Notes: generated by a model not told the origin, from the letters alone. 64,000 nucleotides of DNA from Stenotrophomonas maltophilia (GCF_002138415.1 NZ_CP015612.1:276001-340000); one strand, 5' to 3'. Counted from the first letter of the stretch, positions 33,535 through 42,648 are shown. Made by a program: numbers and translations.

Positions 33535-34212
33535 ATGCCGCCTGCCGTTCCCGCTCTGCCCCTCGATCAGCCCCGCCGCCTGGCAATGCTGGCGCCGCAT
33601 CCCGTGCTGCGCCTGGGGGTGGAGGTGGTGCTGCGCCAGCACGGCGGCGTGCAGGTCTGCGGCAGCTTCACCCGCGAAGGTGATCTGCTCGACCTGCTGC
33701 ATCGCTACCCCGGTGGCATCGACCTGTTGCTGATCGATCTGTTGGCGCCGCGCGGACCCGAGCAGGGCCTGGCCCTGCTGCGGCTGTTGTCACGACGCTG
33801 GCCGCTGCTGCCGGTGCTGGTGCTGTCCGAACACTGCAATGCCAGCACGGTGACCATGGCGATGCAGGCCGGTGCGCGCGGGTTCCTGTCCAAGGGAACC
33901 ACGCCGGAAATGCTGCGGCGCGCGGTGGATGTACTGGCCCGTGGCGGCCGCTTCGTGCCCCCGGAGTTGCGCACGCAGTTGAATCGATCGCGCATGCGGC
34001 GCACACCGGCGCCGGTGCTCACGCCCTTGAGCCGACGCGAGCGCGAGGTGCTCCGGCTGGTGCTGCAGGGCTGCACCACCGGCGAGGTGGCGCGGCGCTT
34101 CGGGCGCACGGCCAGTACGGTCAGCACGCAGAAGCGGACGGCCTACGAGAAGCTGGGTATCCACAGCGATGGTGAGCTGTTCCGCATCCGGCACCTGCTC
34201 GAATGCGGTTGA
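33535..34212 (+). CDS. LuxR-type response regulator with atypical receiver
   Basis: A 225-residue orphan regulator of RcsB/NarL architecture. The receiver (about residues 15-140) keeps the phospho-acceptor-position Asp (about 68, LLIDLLAP) and the conserved Lys (FLSKGTT), but the acidic pair that binds Mg is replaced by Ala20-Pro21 (LAMLAPHP). Phosphorylation is therefore doubtful. The C-terminal HTH (about 155-215) is canonical: LSRREREVLRLVLQG...TGEVARRFGRTASTVSTQKR. No histidine kinase gene is adjacent. The ribosome site is weak; the start at 33535 gives the expected N-terminus. Confidence 0.85.
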   Translation: MPPAVPALPLDQPRRLAMLAPHPVLRLGVEVVLRQHGGVQVCGSFTREGDLLDLLHRYPGGIDLLLIDLLAPRGPEQGLALLRLLSRRWPLLPVLVLSEHCNASTVTMAMQAGARGFLSKGTTPEMLRRAVDVLARGGRFVPPELRTQLNRSRMRRTPAPVLTPLSRREREVLRLVLQGCTTGEVARRFGRTASTVSTQKRTAYEKLGIHSDGELFRIRHLLECG

Positions 34213-34218
34213 GCGGGC

Positions 34219-34608
34219 TTACTCGCCCTGGTACTGCTTTTCTTCCACCAGGGCCGAACCGGCCACGCGGTTGATCTCGTTCTTCACCTGCACGCGCTCG
34301 CCATTGGTGCCATAGACACCGCGTGCCAGCTGGATGAAGGCATCGTCGAACGCCTGGGCCGCTTCCTTGTCGCGCAGCTGGTCCTGGATGTCCCACATGC
34401 GCTCGTTGATCACCTTCAGCTGCTGCTTCAGCACGGCCAGCGCCGGCTGTGCCTGCAGCTGCTGCTGCAGCAACGGCAGCAGGCCGTCCAGCTCAGTGCG
34501 CACGTTGCTCAGCTTGGCCGCATCGTCGATGCGCTCGGCCTTGATCTCGAGAATGGTGATCTTGTCGATCAGCTCGCCGATCGATACCGGGGTCAGGATG
34601 GCGTCCAC
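34219..34608 (-). CDS. Small helical protein, DUF6165-like
   Basis: A 129-residue cytoplasmic protein, mostly helical. The N-terminal VSIGELIDKITILEIKAERI (split here as VSIGELIDKI and TILEIKAERI, about residues 8-27) is characteristic of the family I recall as DUF6165. A heptad-rich central part and KNEINR near the end follow. The GTG at 34608 is chosen because AGGAA lies about 8 bases upstream and it matches family N-termini. The function is unknown; homologues often lie near glycan or surface polysaccharide genes, but no such neighbour is seen here. Confidence 0.75.
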   Translation of the reverse strand: MDAILTPVSIGELIDKITILEIKAERIDDAAKLSNVRTELDGLLPLLQQQLQAQPALAVLKQQLKVINERMWDIQDQLRDKEAAQAFDDAFIQLARGVYGTNGERVQVKNEINRVAGSALVEEKQYQGE

Positions 34609-34786
34609 GCGGTTGGTTCCTGGAAACAGGGCGCCATGATACCGCGCTGCTGGCATGTGGCCCCGATTCACCGGATTTACGCCGAATTTGCGCCACGGGC
34701 CCGTCAGCACCCTCGATCCGTTACGGCCACCACCTCGACACTGCGCTCCCGGCGGCGCAACCGCCTTCAACGAGGAACACAGTGCA

Positions 34787-35485
34787 GTGAAGAGCAAGGG
34801 GATGATGGCGGCGGTGGTGGCCGCCCTGGCAGGGCTGCTCGGTATCGGCAGCGCGCAGGCCCAGGTGCAGGTCAGTGGCAGTGCGGCATTGACCAGCGAC
34901 TACGTGTGGCGCGGCAGCTCGCAGAGCGACGGCGACCCTGCAGTGCAGGCGGGCGCGAAGATCTCGGCCGCATCGGGCTGGTATGCCAGCGTGTGGGGCT
35001 CCAACGTTTCGTTCAAGCCGGACAACGGCGCGCGCAGCGAGTTCGACCTGGTGGCGGGCTGGTCCGGTGCGCTGGCCCCGGACTGGACACTGGATGCCAA
35101 CCTGACCCGATACGTGTACCCGGGTACCGGCCGCGCGCTGGACTGGACCGAACTCAATACCACCGTGACCTGGAAGCAGCGCACCTGGTTGCAGGTCGCA
35201 CATTCCAACGACGCGCTGGCGGGCGGCCATCGCGGCACCTATGCCCAGTTGGGCGTGCGGGTACCGATGCACGAGCGCTTCCGCCTGGAAGCAGCGGTGG
35301 GCCAGTACTGGCTGGCCACCGCACAGGGGCCGGACTACCTGCATGGGCAGCTCAGTGCCATCGCCTCGCTGGCCCCGGCATGGGAGCTGCGCGCCACCGT
35401 GCATGACACCGACAACGCGGCCAAGCGCATGTTCCCGGGCAACGCCGGTGGCCGATGGGAACTGGCACTGCAGGGCAGCTTCTAG
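34787..35485 (+). CDS. TorF-like putative porin
   Basis: A 232-residue outer-membrane protein with a signal peptide (about residues 1-24, ending AQAQ). A barrel follows that matches the TorF/TIGR02001 type: VSGSAALTSDYVWRGSSQS (about 27-45) is the family's N-terminal hallmark, and the chain ends in Phe (LALQGSF). The GTG at 34787 is preceded by GAGGAA at 34772-34777. The substrate is unknown. Its TAG stop shares the CTAG tetranucleotide with the stop codon of the convergent MFS gene. Confidence 0.83.
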   Translation: MKSKGMMAAVVAALAGLLGIGSAQAQVQVSGSAALTSDYVWRGSSQSDGDPAVQAGAKISAASGWYASVWGSNVSFKPDNGARSEFDLVAGWSGALAPDWTLDANLTRYVYPGTGRALDWTELNTTVTWKQRTWLQVAHSNDALAGGHRGTYAQLGVRVPMHERFRLEAAVGQYWLATAQGPDYLHGQLSAIASLAPAWELRATVHDTDNAAKRMFPGNAGGRWELALQGSF

Positions 35486-36675
35486 TTGGCAGCCGATGCC
35501 TGGCGTGCACGCAGCGCGCCGGGCATCCACAGCAGCAGGGCCAGCACGGCCACTGCAGCACCGGCCACGCAGACGCCGGTCCAGCCGAAGCGCTGGTAGA
35601 CCTGTGCAGACAGCAGCGAACCCAGCGAACCGCCGATGAAGTAGCCGGTCATGTAGCCGGCATTGAGGCGGTTGCGCGCAGCCGGTTGCAGCGCATAGAT
35701 CAGGTTCTGGTTGCTGACGTGCAGCAGCTGCGCGGCCAGGTCCAGCACCACCACGCCCACCAGCAGTGCCAGCAGCGAGTGCGCCGACAGCCCCAGTGGC
35801 AGCCACGAGAGCAGCAACAGCACCAGCGCGATGGCGGTGGCGCGGCCGGTCTGGCCACGGTCGGACATGCGGCCGGCAAGGCCCGCAGCCAGCGTGCCGG
35901 CGGCACCGACCAGTCCGAACAGGCCGATGGTGGCGTCGCTGTAGGCGTAGGGCGGTTGTGCCAGCAGGAACGCCAGCGGCGTCCAGAAGATCGCGAACAT
36001 GGCGAAGCTGCAGGCGCCCAGCAGGGTGCGCTGGCGCAGCGCCGGCTCCTGCACGAACAGCACGCCGATCGAGCGCAGCAACGCGAAGTAGCCAAGGCCG
36101 GCGCTGTGGTGGAAGCGCGGCAGGCCGCGCTGCAGTGCCAGTGCGGTCAGCACCAGGGTGCCGGCGGCGATCGCGTACACCAGGCGCCAGTCGCCCAGGC
36201 TGGAAAGCAGGCCGGCCACGGTGCGCGCCAGCAGGATGCCCAGCAGCAGGCCGCTCATCAACGTGCCGACCACGCGACCGCGATGCTCCGGCGCTGCCAG
36301 CGTAGCGGCGAACGGCACCAGCACCTGTGCCACCACCGAAAACAGGCCGGTGATCGCGGTGCCCACCAGCAGCCAGGTCAGCGACGGCGCGCAGGCGCTG
36401 ATCACCAGCCCGCCGGCGGACAACAGGCTCATCACCACGATCAGGCGGCGCCGTTCGAACAGGTCTCCCAGCGGCACCAGCAGGATCAGTCCGGCGGCAT
36501 AGCTCAGCTGTGCGGCAGTGACCACCATGCCGACCCGGCCGAACGGCACACCGAAGGCATCGGCAATGGTGTGCAGCAGTGGCTGCGCATAGTAGTTGCT
36601 GGCCACGGCCACGCCGGTAGCCACCGACATCAGCAGCACCTGCCAGCGGTGCAGAGGGGGGAGGGACGGGCTCAC
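35482..36675 (-). CDS. MFS transporter (sugar/drug efflux type)
   Basis: A 397-residue, 12-helix inner-membrane permease. Features are NYYAQPLLHTIADAFGV in the first helix region (about 23-39), GLILLVPLGDLFERRRLIV (about 58-76) with the loop-2/3 motif, and GRVVGTLMSGLLLGILLAR in helix 5. This resembles the subgroup of efflux MFS proteins controlled by an adjacent LysR gene. GTG at 36675 is favoured because GGAA lies about 8 bases upstream; an ATG at 36723 is also in frame. It is divergent from the LysR gene, which probably controls it. Confidence 0.87.
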   Translation of the reverse strand: MSPSLPPLHRWQVLLMSVATGVAVASNYYAQPLLHTIADAFGVPFGRVGMVVTAAQLSYAAGLILLVPLGDLFERRRLIVVMSLLSAGGLVISACAPSLTWLLVGTAITGLFSVVAQVLVPFAATLAAPEHRGRVVGTLMSGLLLGILLARTVAGLLSSLGDWRLVYAIAAGTLVLTALALQRGLPRFHHSAGLGYFALLRSIGVLFVQEPALRQRTLLGACSFAMFAIFWTPLAFLLAQPPYAYSDATIGLFGLVGAAGTLAAGLAGRMSDRGQTGRATAIALVLLLLSWLPLGLSAHSLLALLVGVVVLDLAAQLLHVSNQNLIYALQPAARNRLNAGYMTGYFIGGSLGSLLSAQVYQRFGWTGVCVAGAAVAVLALLLWMPGALRARQASAAN

Positions 36676-36720
36676 GCGGTGTTCCAGGAAGCGGGGTGCA
36701 CAGTGTCCGCCTGCTGCAGT

Positions 36721-36766
36721 CATGATGGAAATGAATCATCATCATCCCTGTCATCTGGAAATGAGA
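36721..36766. promoter_or_regulatory. Candidate LysR operator region
   Basis: The short region between the divergent MFS and LysR genes contains an ATGAT-N8-ATCAT inverted repeat (36723-36740) and CATCT-N7-AGATG (36751-36767). Such dyads with T...A half sites are the usual binding arrangement of LysR regulators at divergent promoters. The half-site assignment is by eye. Confidence 0.45.
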
Positions 36767-36773
36767 TGGTTGC

Positions 36774-37661
36774 GTGAATCTCAAGCAGCTCGAGTTCGCC
36801 GTCGCCCTGGCCGAGGAGGGTAACTTCACCCGTGCCGCCGAACGCTGCCACGTGGTGCAGTCCGCGCTCAGTCACCAGATCGCCCATCTTGAGCAGGAAC
36901 TGGGCACAACGCTGTTCGAGCGCCTGCCGCGCCAGGTGCGGGCCACCGCCGCCGGTGAGGCGCTGCTGGTGCACGCACGCCAGGTGCTGGTCAGCCTGCG
37001 CCATCTGCGCGCCGACGTGGCCGCGGTCAGTGGCGAGGTGCGTGGTCTGCTGGCGATCGGGCAGATCTCCTCGCTGACCGATATCGATGTAGTGGCGATG
37101 CTGGCAGCCTTCCAGCAGGCGCACCCGCAGGTGGAGTTCCAGCTGCGGGTCGACAAGAGCGAGGACCTGATCGCGCAGGTGCAGTCGCGCGACCTGGATG
37201 TGGCACTGGTCGGGTTGTCACCCTCGGCGGGGCTGGACGGGGTCTGCCACCAGATGCTGCAGGAAGAAGACCTGGTGGCGGTGCTGGCGCCGTCGCACCG
37301 CTTGGCCCGGCGCAAGCGGCTGCCATTGACCGAACTGCAGGACGAGGCGTTGGTCGACTTCCCGCGCGGCACCGGTGCACGCCGCCAGACCGACGATGCC
37401 TTCGCCGCCGCTGGCCTGCCGCATACGGTGCGCTTCGAGGTCAATCTGATGGAACTGATCGAGCGCTTCGTCCGCCATGGGCTGGCGGTTGGCATCGTGC
37501 CAGCGTTGATCGCCGACGGGTTCCAGGGCGTGGTACAGATTCCGCTGCAGCCGACCCCGACCCGCCGCGTGCACCTGGTCTGGCAGCGGCTGCCGACGCC
37601 GGCGGCGCGGGCGTTCGTCGAAGCCGTGCTCAGCCGCGCAGGCGCAGGCTCAGGCCCTTGA
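36774..37661 (+). CDS. LysR family transcriptional regulator
   Basis: A 295-residue regulator starting at GTG. The winged HTH covers residues 1-60 (LKQLEFAVALAEEGNFTRAAERCHVVQSALSHQI, in parts). A helical linker and a type 2 periplasmic-binding-like effector domain (about 90-290) follow. It is divergently transcribed from an MFS exporter gene across about 98 bases. By the usual pattern it controls that exporter and itself in response to a small molecule. The 3' end overlaps the convergent yehS gene by 32 bases. Confidence 0.92.
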   Translation: MNLKQLEFAVALAEEGNFTRAAERCHVVQSALSHQIAHLEQELGTTLFERLPRQVRATAAGEALLVHARQVLVSLRHLRADVAAVSGEVRGLLAIGQISSLTDIDVVAMLAAFQQAHPQVEFQLRVDKSEDLIAQVQSRDLDVALVGLSPSAGLDGVCHQMLQEEDLVAVLAPSHRLARRKRLPLTELQDEALVDFPRGTGARRQTDDAFAAAGLPHTVRFEVNLMELIERFVRHGLAVGIVPALIADGFQGVVQIPLQPTPTRRVHLVWQRLPTPAARAFVEAVLSRAGAGSGP

Positions 37662-38097
37662 GGAAATTGCGCAGCATCTGGTCCAGGCAGCGCCGGTAAT
37701 TGGTGTGCCCGGGCTGGCGGAACAAGGCGCCCACTTCCGACTTGGAGACGTTGAAACCGGCGCTGGCGAAGATCTCCATCAGATCGACGTCGCGCAGCTG
37801 GAAGGCGACGCGCAGCTTCTTCAGCACCAGGTTGTTGTCGATGCGGGTTTCCACCGCACGCTGCGGCTGGCTCTCGTCGCGACCGCGCAGGTGCACGATC
37901 AGGCCGTCGAGGAAGTGCGCCAGCGCGCTGTCGCTCATCGCTTCGAAACCGGCTTCGTCCTCGCGGCGCAGCCAGGCCTTCACCTGCTCGGGGTCCACGG
38001 CGAAGGCCGGATCGGCCATCTGGCACAGGGTCACCACGTGGTGGTCGCCCAGGTCCAGGGAGTAGCGCACGCTGCGCAGGACATCGTTGTTGATCAT
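37630..38097 (-). CDS. yehS: YehS-like DUF1456 family protein
   Basis: A 155-residue cytoplasmic protein made of two copies of the DUF1456 repeat. The first has NNDVLRSVRYSLDLGDHHVV (in parts; about 3-22) and the second NLVLKKLRVAFQLRDVDLMEI (in parts; about 88-108). Each is followed by a VSKSEVGALFR-type motif or variant. This matches E. coli YehS in length and repeat structure. The function is unknown. The ATG at 38097 begins exactly at the family N-terminus. Its 3' end overlaps the LysR gene on the other strand. Confidence 0.88.
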   Translation of the reverse strand: MINNDVLRSVRYSLDLGDHHVVTLCQMADPAFAVDPEQVKAWLRREDEAGFEAMSDSALAHFLDGLIVHLRGRDESQPQRAVETRIDNNLVLKKLRVAFQLRDVDLMEIFASAGFNVSKSEVGALFRQPGHTNYRRCLDQMLRNFLKGLSLRLRG

Positions 38098-38140
38098 GGC
38101 CCAATTGTACCGGTCGTCCCGACAAGTGGGGTCGCAGCCG

Positions 38141-38179
38141 GGGGTCAGATCCCTTTGCGGAGCAAAGGGATCTGACCCC
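38141..38179. repeat. GGGGTC-type palindrome, copy 2
   Basis: Perfect 18-base arms (GGGGTCAGATCCCTTTGC at 38141-38158, its reverse complement at 38162-38179) with a 3-base loop. It is the same family as the element at 6841-6881. It lies in the leader of ydfG and yehS between divergent genes. Confidence 0.75.
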
Positions 38180-38257
38180 GGATCTGGCTGATCCGGCAAC
38201 ACAGAGACCAACCGACGGTGCCAGAATGGGGGTCTGGTTTTCCCCTGGAGTTGCCTG

Positions 38258-39010
38258 ATGACCCGCACTGTCCTGATTACCGGCGCCACGTCCGGCTTCG
38301 GCGCCGCCGCCGTCCACCGCTTCGCCCAGGCGGGCTGGAAGGTGATCGCCACCGGCCGCCGCGGCGAACGCCTGCAGCCGCTGGTCGAGCGCTACGGCAA
38401 GGACGTGGTGCATGCGGCCGCCTTCGACATCCGCGATCCGGTGGCGATGGAAGCGGCGCTGCTGGCATTGCCGCCGGCTTTTGGCGAGATCGATCTGCTG
38501 GTCAACAACGCTGGTCTGGCGCAGGGCACCGCACCGGCACAGAGCGCCAGGCTGTCGGACTGGACCACCATGATCGACACCAACATCACCGCGCTGGTGA
38601 CGCTGACCCACCGCCTGCTGCCGCAGCTGGTGGAGCGCAAGGGCGCGATCATCAACATTTCGTCGGTGGCCGGCGTCTACCCGTACCCGGGTGGCAATGC
38701 CTACGGTGGCACCAAGGCTTTCGTCAGCCAGTTCTCGCTGGGCCTGCGTTCGGACCTGCATGGCACCGGCGTGCGCGTGACCACGATCGAGCCGGGCATG
38801 GCCGAAACCGAATTCACCGTGGTGCGTACCCATGGCGACCAGGCGGCGTCGGACAAGCTCTATACCGGCGCCAACCCGATGACCGCTGAAGACATCGCCG
38901 AGCAGATCTTTTGGGTGGCCAGCCTGCCGCCGCACCTGAACATCAATCGCCTGGAACTGATGCCGGTCAGCCAGTCCTTCGCCGGTTTCCAGGTCGCCCG
39001 CGAAGGCTGA
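38258..39010 (+). CDS. ydfG: SDR family NADP-dependent 3-hydroxy acid dehydrogenase
   Basis: A 250-residue cytoplasmic short-chain dehydrogenase. The cofactor motif is TGATSGFG (about residues 7-14), with the ATGRR that follows favouring NADP. NNAG is at about 83-86, the catalytic Ser in INISSVAG (about 135) and the YxxxK pair in AYGGTKAF (about 148-152). The match to E. coli YdfG is strong along the whole chain, including LPPHLNINRLELMPVSQSFAG near the C-terminus. YdfG oxidises L-allo-threonine, L-serine and 3-hydroxy acids. It is followed by a SMAG dimer and a terminator. Confidence 0.92.
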   Translation: MTRTVLITGATSGFGAAAVHRFAQAGWKVIATGRRGERLQPLVERYGKDVVHAAAFDIRDPVAMEAALLALPPAFGEIDLLVNNAGLAQGTAPAQSARLSDWTTMIDTNITALVTLTHRLLPQLVERKGAIINISSVAGVYPYPGGNAYGGTKAFVSQFSLGLRSDLHGTGVRVTTIEPGMAETEFTVVRTHGDQAASDKLYTGANPMTAEDIAEQIFWVASLPPHLNINRLELMPVSQSFAGFQVAREG

Positions 39011-39027
39011 CCTGCGCCGTGCGTCCT

Positions 39028-39093
39028 GTAGAGCCGTGCCCATGCTCGGCTGCTTTGAACGGCAGTCGAGCATGGAGCATGGCTCGACGCTAC
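39028..39093. repeat. SMAG dimer
   Basis: GTAG (39028-39031) with a GAGCCGTGCCCATGCTCGGC stem, facing an inverse copy that ends in CTAC (39090-39093). It sits between the ydfG stop and the shared terminator. Confidence 0.75.
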
Positions 39094-39102
39094 AGAAGCA
39101 AA

Positions 39103-39129
39103 AAAAAGCCGGGCAATGCCCGGCTTTTT
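39103..39129. terminator. Bidirectional terminator
   Basis: AAAAAGCCGGGC (39103-39114) and GCCCGGCTTTTT (39118-39129) form a perfect 12-base-pair stem with a 3-base loop, with an A run before and a T run after. It can end both ydfG and the convergent SPOR-protein transcript. Confidence 0.92.
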
Positions 39130-39146
39130 CATTCACAGCGGCAGAC

Positions 39147-40049
39147 TTACTGTGCCTTGATCGCCATCGCCTGCAGGCCGGTGCCATCCAGCTTCTGCTT
39201 CGCTTCAGACAGTTCGCCTGCGCTGCCGTACGGCCCCATGCGCACGCGGTACACGGTCTTGCCGTTGATCTGCGCCGATTCCACGCGTGCCGCCAGGCCC
39301 ATCATGGCCAGCTTGGCCTTGGTCGCTTCTGCATCGCCGGAAGCACCGAACGCACCTGCCTGCAGGATGTAGCGGGCGTTGTCGGCGGCCGCCGGTGCAG
39401 CAGCGGCCGGGGCACTGGCCGCGGTCGGCGGGGTTTCCGCACGTGCTGCCGGAGTGGCAGCCGCGGTGCTGGTCGACGCCGTCGAAGCGCTGGCCGGCGG
39501 CGTTGCCGCGGCCGGGCGTTCGCTCAGCGGTGCCGGCAGCGGACGGCTGGTGGCGGTTACCGGTGCGGTGCTGGCCACGCTGGCGGTGGCCGTCGGTGCC
39601 GGCGCAGCGGCGGCGGCCGGAACCGGCTTGCCTTCCAAAGCGGCCTGCGCGCGCTGCGCTTCGGCCTTGGCCCGGCGCTGGTCTTCGGCACGCGCGCTGG
39701 CGGCCAGTTCGGCGTCGGACATTTCAACTTCCTTGCCCGGCAGCAGGGTGTAGAAGTCGTACTGGGTGGCGGCCGGCTTTTCCGGTTCGGCCGGCTTCGG
39801 CGTGGCCGGCTGCGCGGCCGGCTGGGTGCCGACATCGCTGTCGGCATCCGCGACCGGGGCCGGCTGTGCGTTCGGGTTCGGCTGCGGACCGGCGCGCAGG
39901 AAGCCATCGCCTTCGCCCTTGAACAGGTTCGGCGCCGCCAGGAACACCACGGCCGCAATCGCCACGCCAGCGACCAGCCACACCCATCCGGGTGTGCCCT
40001 GGCTGCTGCTGTTGCGTCGTGCCTGGTTTTTGCCGCGTCGTGCTGCCAT
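39147..40049 (-). CDS. SPOR domain protein (FtsN-like)
   Basis: A 300-residue bitopic inner-membrane protein. A basic cytoplasmic N-terminus (about 1-22) is followed by one helix (WVWLVAGVAIAAVVFLA, about 23-40). Then come a long Ala/Pro-rich periplasmic linker (about 55-215) and a C-terminal SPOR domain (about 222-298; YILQAGAFGASGDAEATKAKL and YRVRMGPYG are typical, quoted in part). SPOR domains bind denuded glycan strands at the septum, so a cell-division role like FtsN is likely. It follows argS by 21 bases, an arrangement common in gammaproteobacteria. Confidence 0.87.
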   Translation of the reverse strand: MAARRGKNQARRNSSSQGTPGWVWLVAGVAIAAVVFLAAPNLFKGEGDGFLRAGPQPNPNAQPAPVADADSDVGTQPAAQPATPKPAEPEKPAATQYDFYTLLPGKEVEMSDAELAASARAEDQRRAKAEAQRAQAALEGKPVPAAAAAPAPTATASVASTAPVTATSRPLPAPLSERPAAATPPASASTASTSTAAATPAARAETPPTAASAPAAAAPAAADNARYILQAGAFGASGDAEATKAKLAMMGLAARVESAQINGKTVYRVRMGPYGSAGELSEAKQKLDGTGLQAMAIKAQ

Positions 40050-40070
40050 GTGTACTGCGTCTCCTGATGC

Positions 40071-41759
40071 TTACATTTTTTCCGGGGCGCTGACGCCCAG
40101 GAGTTCGAGGCCGTTGGCCAGCACCTGGCGCGCGGCGCAGGCCAGGGTCAGCTTGGCGTCGCGATCGGCGGCGTCTTCCACCAGCACCGGCGTCCCGTGA
40201 TACCACGTGTGGAACGCGTGCGCCAATTCACGCAGGTACTGCGCCACCAGATGCGGTTCCAGCGCCACGCCGGCCGCCTCCACCACTTCCGGGTATCGCG
40301 AGATCTCGTTCATCAGCAGCAGCGAAGCGTCGTCGGCCAGACGGCCAAGGTTGGCCAGGCCGTTGCCCTGTTCGTACACCAGGCCCTTCTCCTGCGCCTG
40401 GCGCAGCAGGCTGCAGACGCGGGCGTGCGCATACTGCACGTAGAACACCGGGTTGTCGTTGCTCTGCTGGCGGGCCAGGTCGATGTCGAAGGTCAGCTGC
40501 GAATCGGGCTTGCGCGCGATCAGGAACCAACGGGTGGCATCGCGGCCGGCTTCCTCGATCAGGTCGCGCAGGGTGAAGTAGCTGCCGGCACGCTTGGACA
40601 GCTTCACTTCCTCGCCACCGCGCATGACCGTGACCATCTGGTGCAGCACGTATTCCGGCCAGCCCTGCGGGATGCCTACTTCCATCGCCTGCAGGCCGGC
40701 GCGAACACGCGCCAGCGAGCCGTGGTGGTCGGCGCCCAGTTCGGTGATCGCGCGCTCGTAGCCGCGCTGCCACTTGGACAGGTGGTAGGCCACGTCCGGC
40801 ACGAAGTAGGTGAAGGTGCCGTCGGACTTGCGCATCACGCGGTCCTTGTCGTCACCGAAGTCGGTGCTGCGCAGCCACAGCGCGCCACCTTCCTCATAGG
40901 TGTGGCCGGACGCCTGCAGCTTGGCAACCGCTTCGGCGACCTTGCCGTCGGCGTACAACGAGCTTTCCAGGAAGTAGATGTCGAAGTCGACGCCGAACGC
41001 GGCCAGGTCCAGGTTCTGCTCGTTGCGCAGGTAGGCCACGGCGAAGCGGCGGATTGCCTGCATGTCGTCCGGGTCCTTGGCGCCGACCACGGTGCTGCCT
41101 TCCAGGTCGACGCTGGCGCCGGCCATGTAGGCGCGGGCGACGTCGGCGATGTATTCACCGCGGTAGCCACCTTCCGGCCAGCCATCCTGGTCCGGTGCGA
41201 TGCCCTTGATCCGCGCCTGGGTGGACAGCGCCAGGTTCTCGATCTGTACGCCGGCGTCGTTGTAGTAGAACTCACGCTTGGCGTTCCAGCCGTTGGCATC
41301 GAGCACGCGGGCCACGCAGTCGCCAATCGCCGCCGCGCGGCCATGGCCGACATGCAGCGGGCCGGTCGGGTTGGCCGACACGTACTCCACGCCCACCGTG
41401 CGGCCATTGCCGGACAGGTTGCGACCGTAGTCGTGGGCTTCCTTGATGACCGAGGCGGCTTCGCGCTGATACGCGGCCGGGGCCAGGTGGAAGTTGATGA
41501 AGCCGGGGCCGGCGATCTCGACCTTGCTGACGTCCTCGCTGCGCGGCAGCGCCTCGACCAATGCCTGTGCCAGTGCGCGCGGATTGCTGCGCGCGGCCTT
41601 GGCCAGCAGCATCGCGGCGTTGGTGGCGAAGTCGCCGTGGTCGCGGGTCTTCGGGCGCTCGACCACGAAGTCCGGCGGCAGGGAGTCGGCGGGCAGGGTG
41701 CCATTGGCGCGCAAGGCTTCGATGCCTTGGCTGATCAGGGCGCGGAGGAGATTTTTCAC
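40071..41759 (-). CDS. argS: Arginine--tRNA ligase
   Basis: A 562-residue class I aminoacyl-tRNA synthetase that charges tRNA-Arg. The N-terminal Add-1 domain (about 1-110) recognises the tRNA D-loop. The HIGH-type motif is HVGHGRA (about 137-143), and the KMSKS position carries KLSKRAG (about 358-364), as in other ArgRS. The C-terminal helical anticodon-binding domain ends around [11 protein letters not shown]. It is the first gene of a two-gene unit with the SPOR protein. Nothing is missing or unusual in the motifs. Confidence 0.95.
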   Translation of the reverse strand: MKNLLRALISQGIEALRANGTLPADSLPPDFVVERPKTRDHGDFATNAAMLLAKAARSNPRALAQALVEALPRSEDVSKVEIAGPGFINFHLAPAAYQREAASVIKEAHDYGRNLSGNGRTVGVEYVSANPTGPLHVGHGRAAAIGDCVARVLDANGWNAKREFYYNDAGVQIENLALSTQARIKGIAPDQDGWPEGGYRGEYIADVARAYMAGASVDLEGSTVVGAKDPDDMQAIRRFAVAYLRNEQNLDLAAFGVDFDIYFLESSLYADGKVAEAVAKLQASGHTYEEGGALWLRSTDFGDDKDRVMRKSDGTFTYFVPDVAYHLSKWQRGYERAITELGADHHGSLARVRAGLQAMEVGIPQGWPEYVLHQMVTVMRGGEEVKLSKRAGSYFTLRDLIEEAGRDATRWFLIARKPDSQLTFDIDLARQQSNDNPVFYVQYAHARVCSLLRQAQEKGLVYEQGNGLANLGRLADDASLLLMNEISRYPEVVEAAGVALEPHLVAQYLRELAHAFHTWYHGTPVLVEDAADRDAKLTLACAARQVLANGLELLGVSAPEKM

Positions 41760-41873
41760 GAGGCCTGCTGTGAGAATGAGCGGCGGAATCGCCCATTTTA
41801 GCGCAGATACCAGCGGCCACGCTGACCGAAACCTGCCTGTGGGGGCGGCCGATGGCGCCCGACGGGGCCGCGC

Positions 41874-42578
41874 TCAGCCGAACAGGCGTGGCTGGGGCGG
41901 GGACAGCAGGCCCCGTTCAGCAAACGAAACGGGGCGGCCTTCGCCGACCACGAAGTGGTCCAGCAGGCGCACGTCCACCATCGCCAGCGCCTGCTGCAGT
42001 TCGTCGGTGATGCGGGTATCGGCGCTGGAGGGTTCCGGGTCGCCGGAGGGGTGGTTGTGGCTGAGGATCACCGCCGCCGCGTTGTGCAGCAGGGCGCGCC
42101 GCACCACCTCGCGGGGGTAGACCGGCGCGGCGTTGATGGTGCCGTGGAACAGTTCCTCGCAGGCGATCAGGCGGTGGCGGTTGTCCAGGAACAGCGCCAT
42201 GAAGATTTCCCGGGCCTGCCCGCGCAGGCGGTGCTGAAGGTAGCGGCCGACCGCGGCCGGGTTGTTGCCGACCGCTTCGCCGTGCTCCAGCTCCGCCGCC
42301 AGGTAGCGGTGGGCCAGTTCCAGCCCGGCGGCCAACGTACAGCTGCGCGCCGGGCCGAGCCCGGGCAAGCGGGCGAGCTCCCGTGCGGGGCGATCGAGAA
42401 GTACCCGCAACGGTCCATGCGCCTGCAGCAGGTCGCGCGCGGTCTGCACGGCATCGCGGCCACCGAACCCGGAGCCGAGGAACAACGCCAGCAGTTCGGC
42501 GTCGGAAAGTGACGTTGGCCCGCGCGCGATCAACTTCTCGCGGGGGCGTTCCTGTTCGGGCCAGTCGTGGATGGGCAT
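41874..42578 (-). CDS. radC: RadC family JAB-domain protein
   Basis: A 234-residue protein of the RadC/UPF0758 family. The N-terminal helix-hairpin-helix part (about residues 15-85, with [12 protein letters not shown] at the start) precedes the JAB/MPN metalloprotein domain, whose [14 protein letters not shown] motif (about 182-195) supplies the metal ligands. Despite the name, a DNA-repair role is not well supported. ATG at 42578 gives the family N-terminus. In many proteobacteria radC is directly divergent from coaBC; here a response-regulator gene lies between them. Confidence 0.92.
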   Translation of the reverse strand: MPIHDWPEQERPREKLIARGPTSLSDAELLALFLGSGFGGRDAVQTARDLLQAHGPLRVLLDRPARELARLPGLGPARSCTLAAGLELAHRYLAAELEHGEAVGNNPAAVGRYLQHRLRGQAREIFMALFLDNRHRLIACEELFHGTINAAPVYPREVVRRALLHNAAAVILSHNHPSGDPEPSSADTRITDELQQALAMVDVRLLDHFVVGEGRPVSFAERGLLSPPQPRLFG

Positions 42579-42648
42579 GCCTGCATCATCGCCAGCCCGG
42601 ACGGCGGCTCCCATCGGTGCACACCGCAGCACCGGGTCGGGCGATGCC

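Noticed and set aside
36872..39187. A 771-codon minus-strand open frame over the LysR, yehS and ydfG region
   Set aside because: It runs antisense or out of frame to three recognisable genes and has no family features; high GC makes long shadow frames common.
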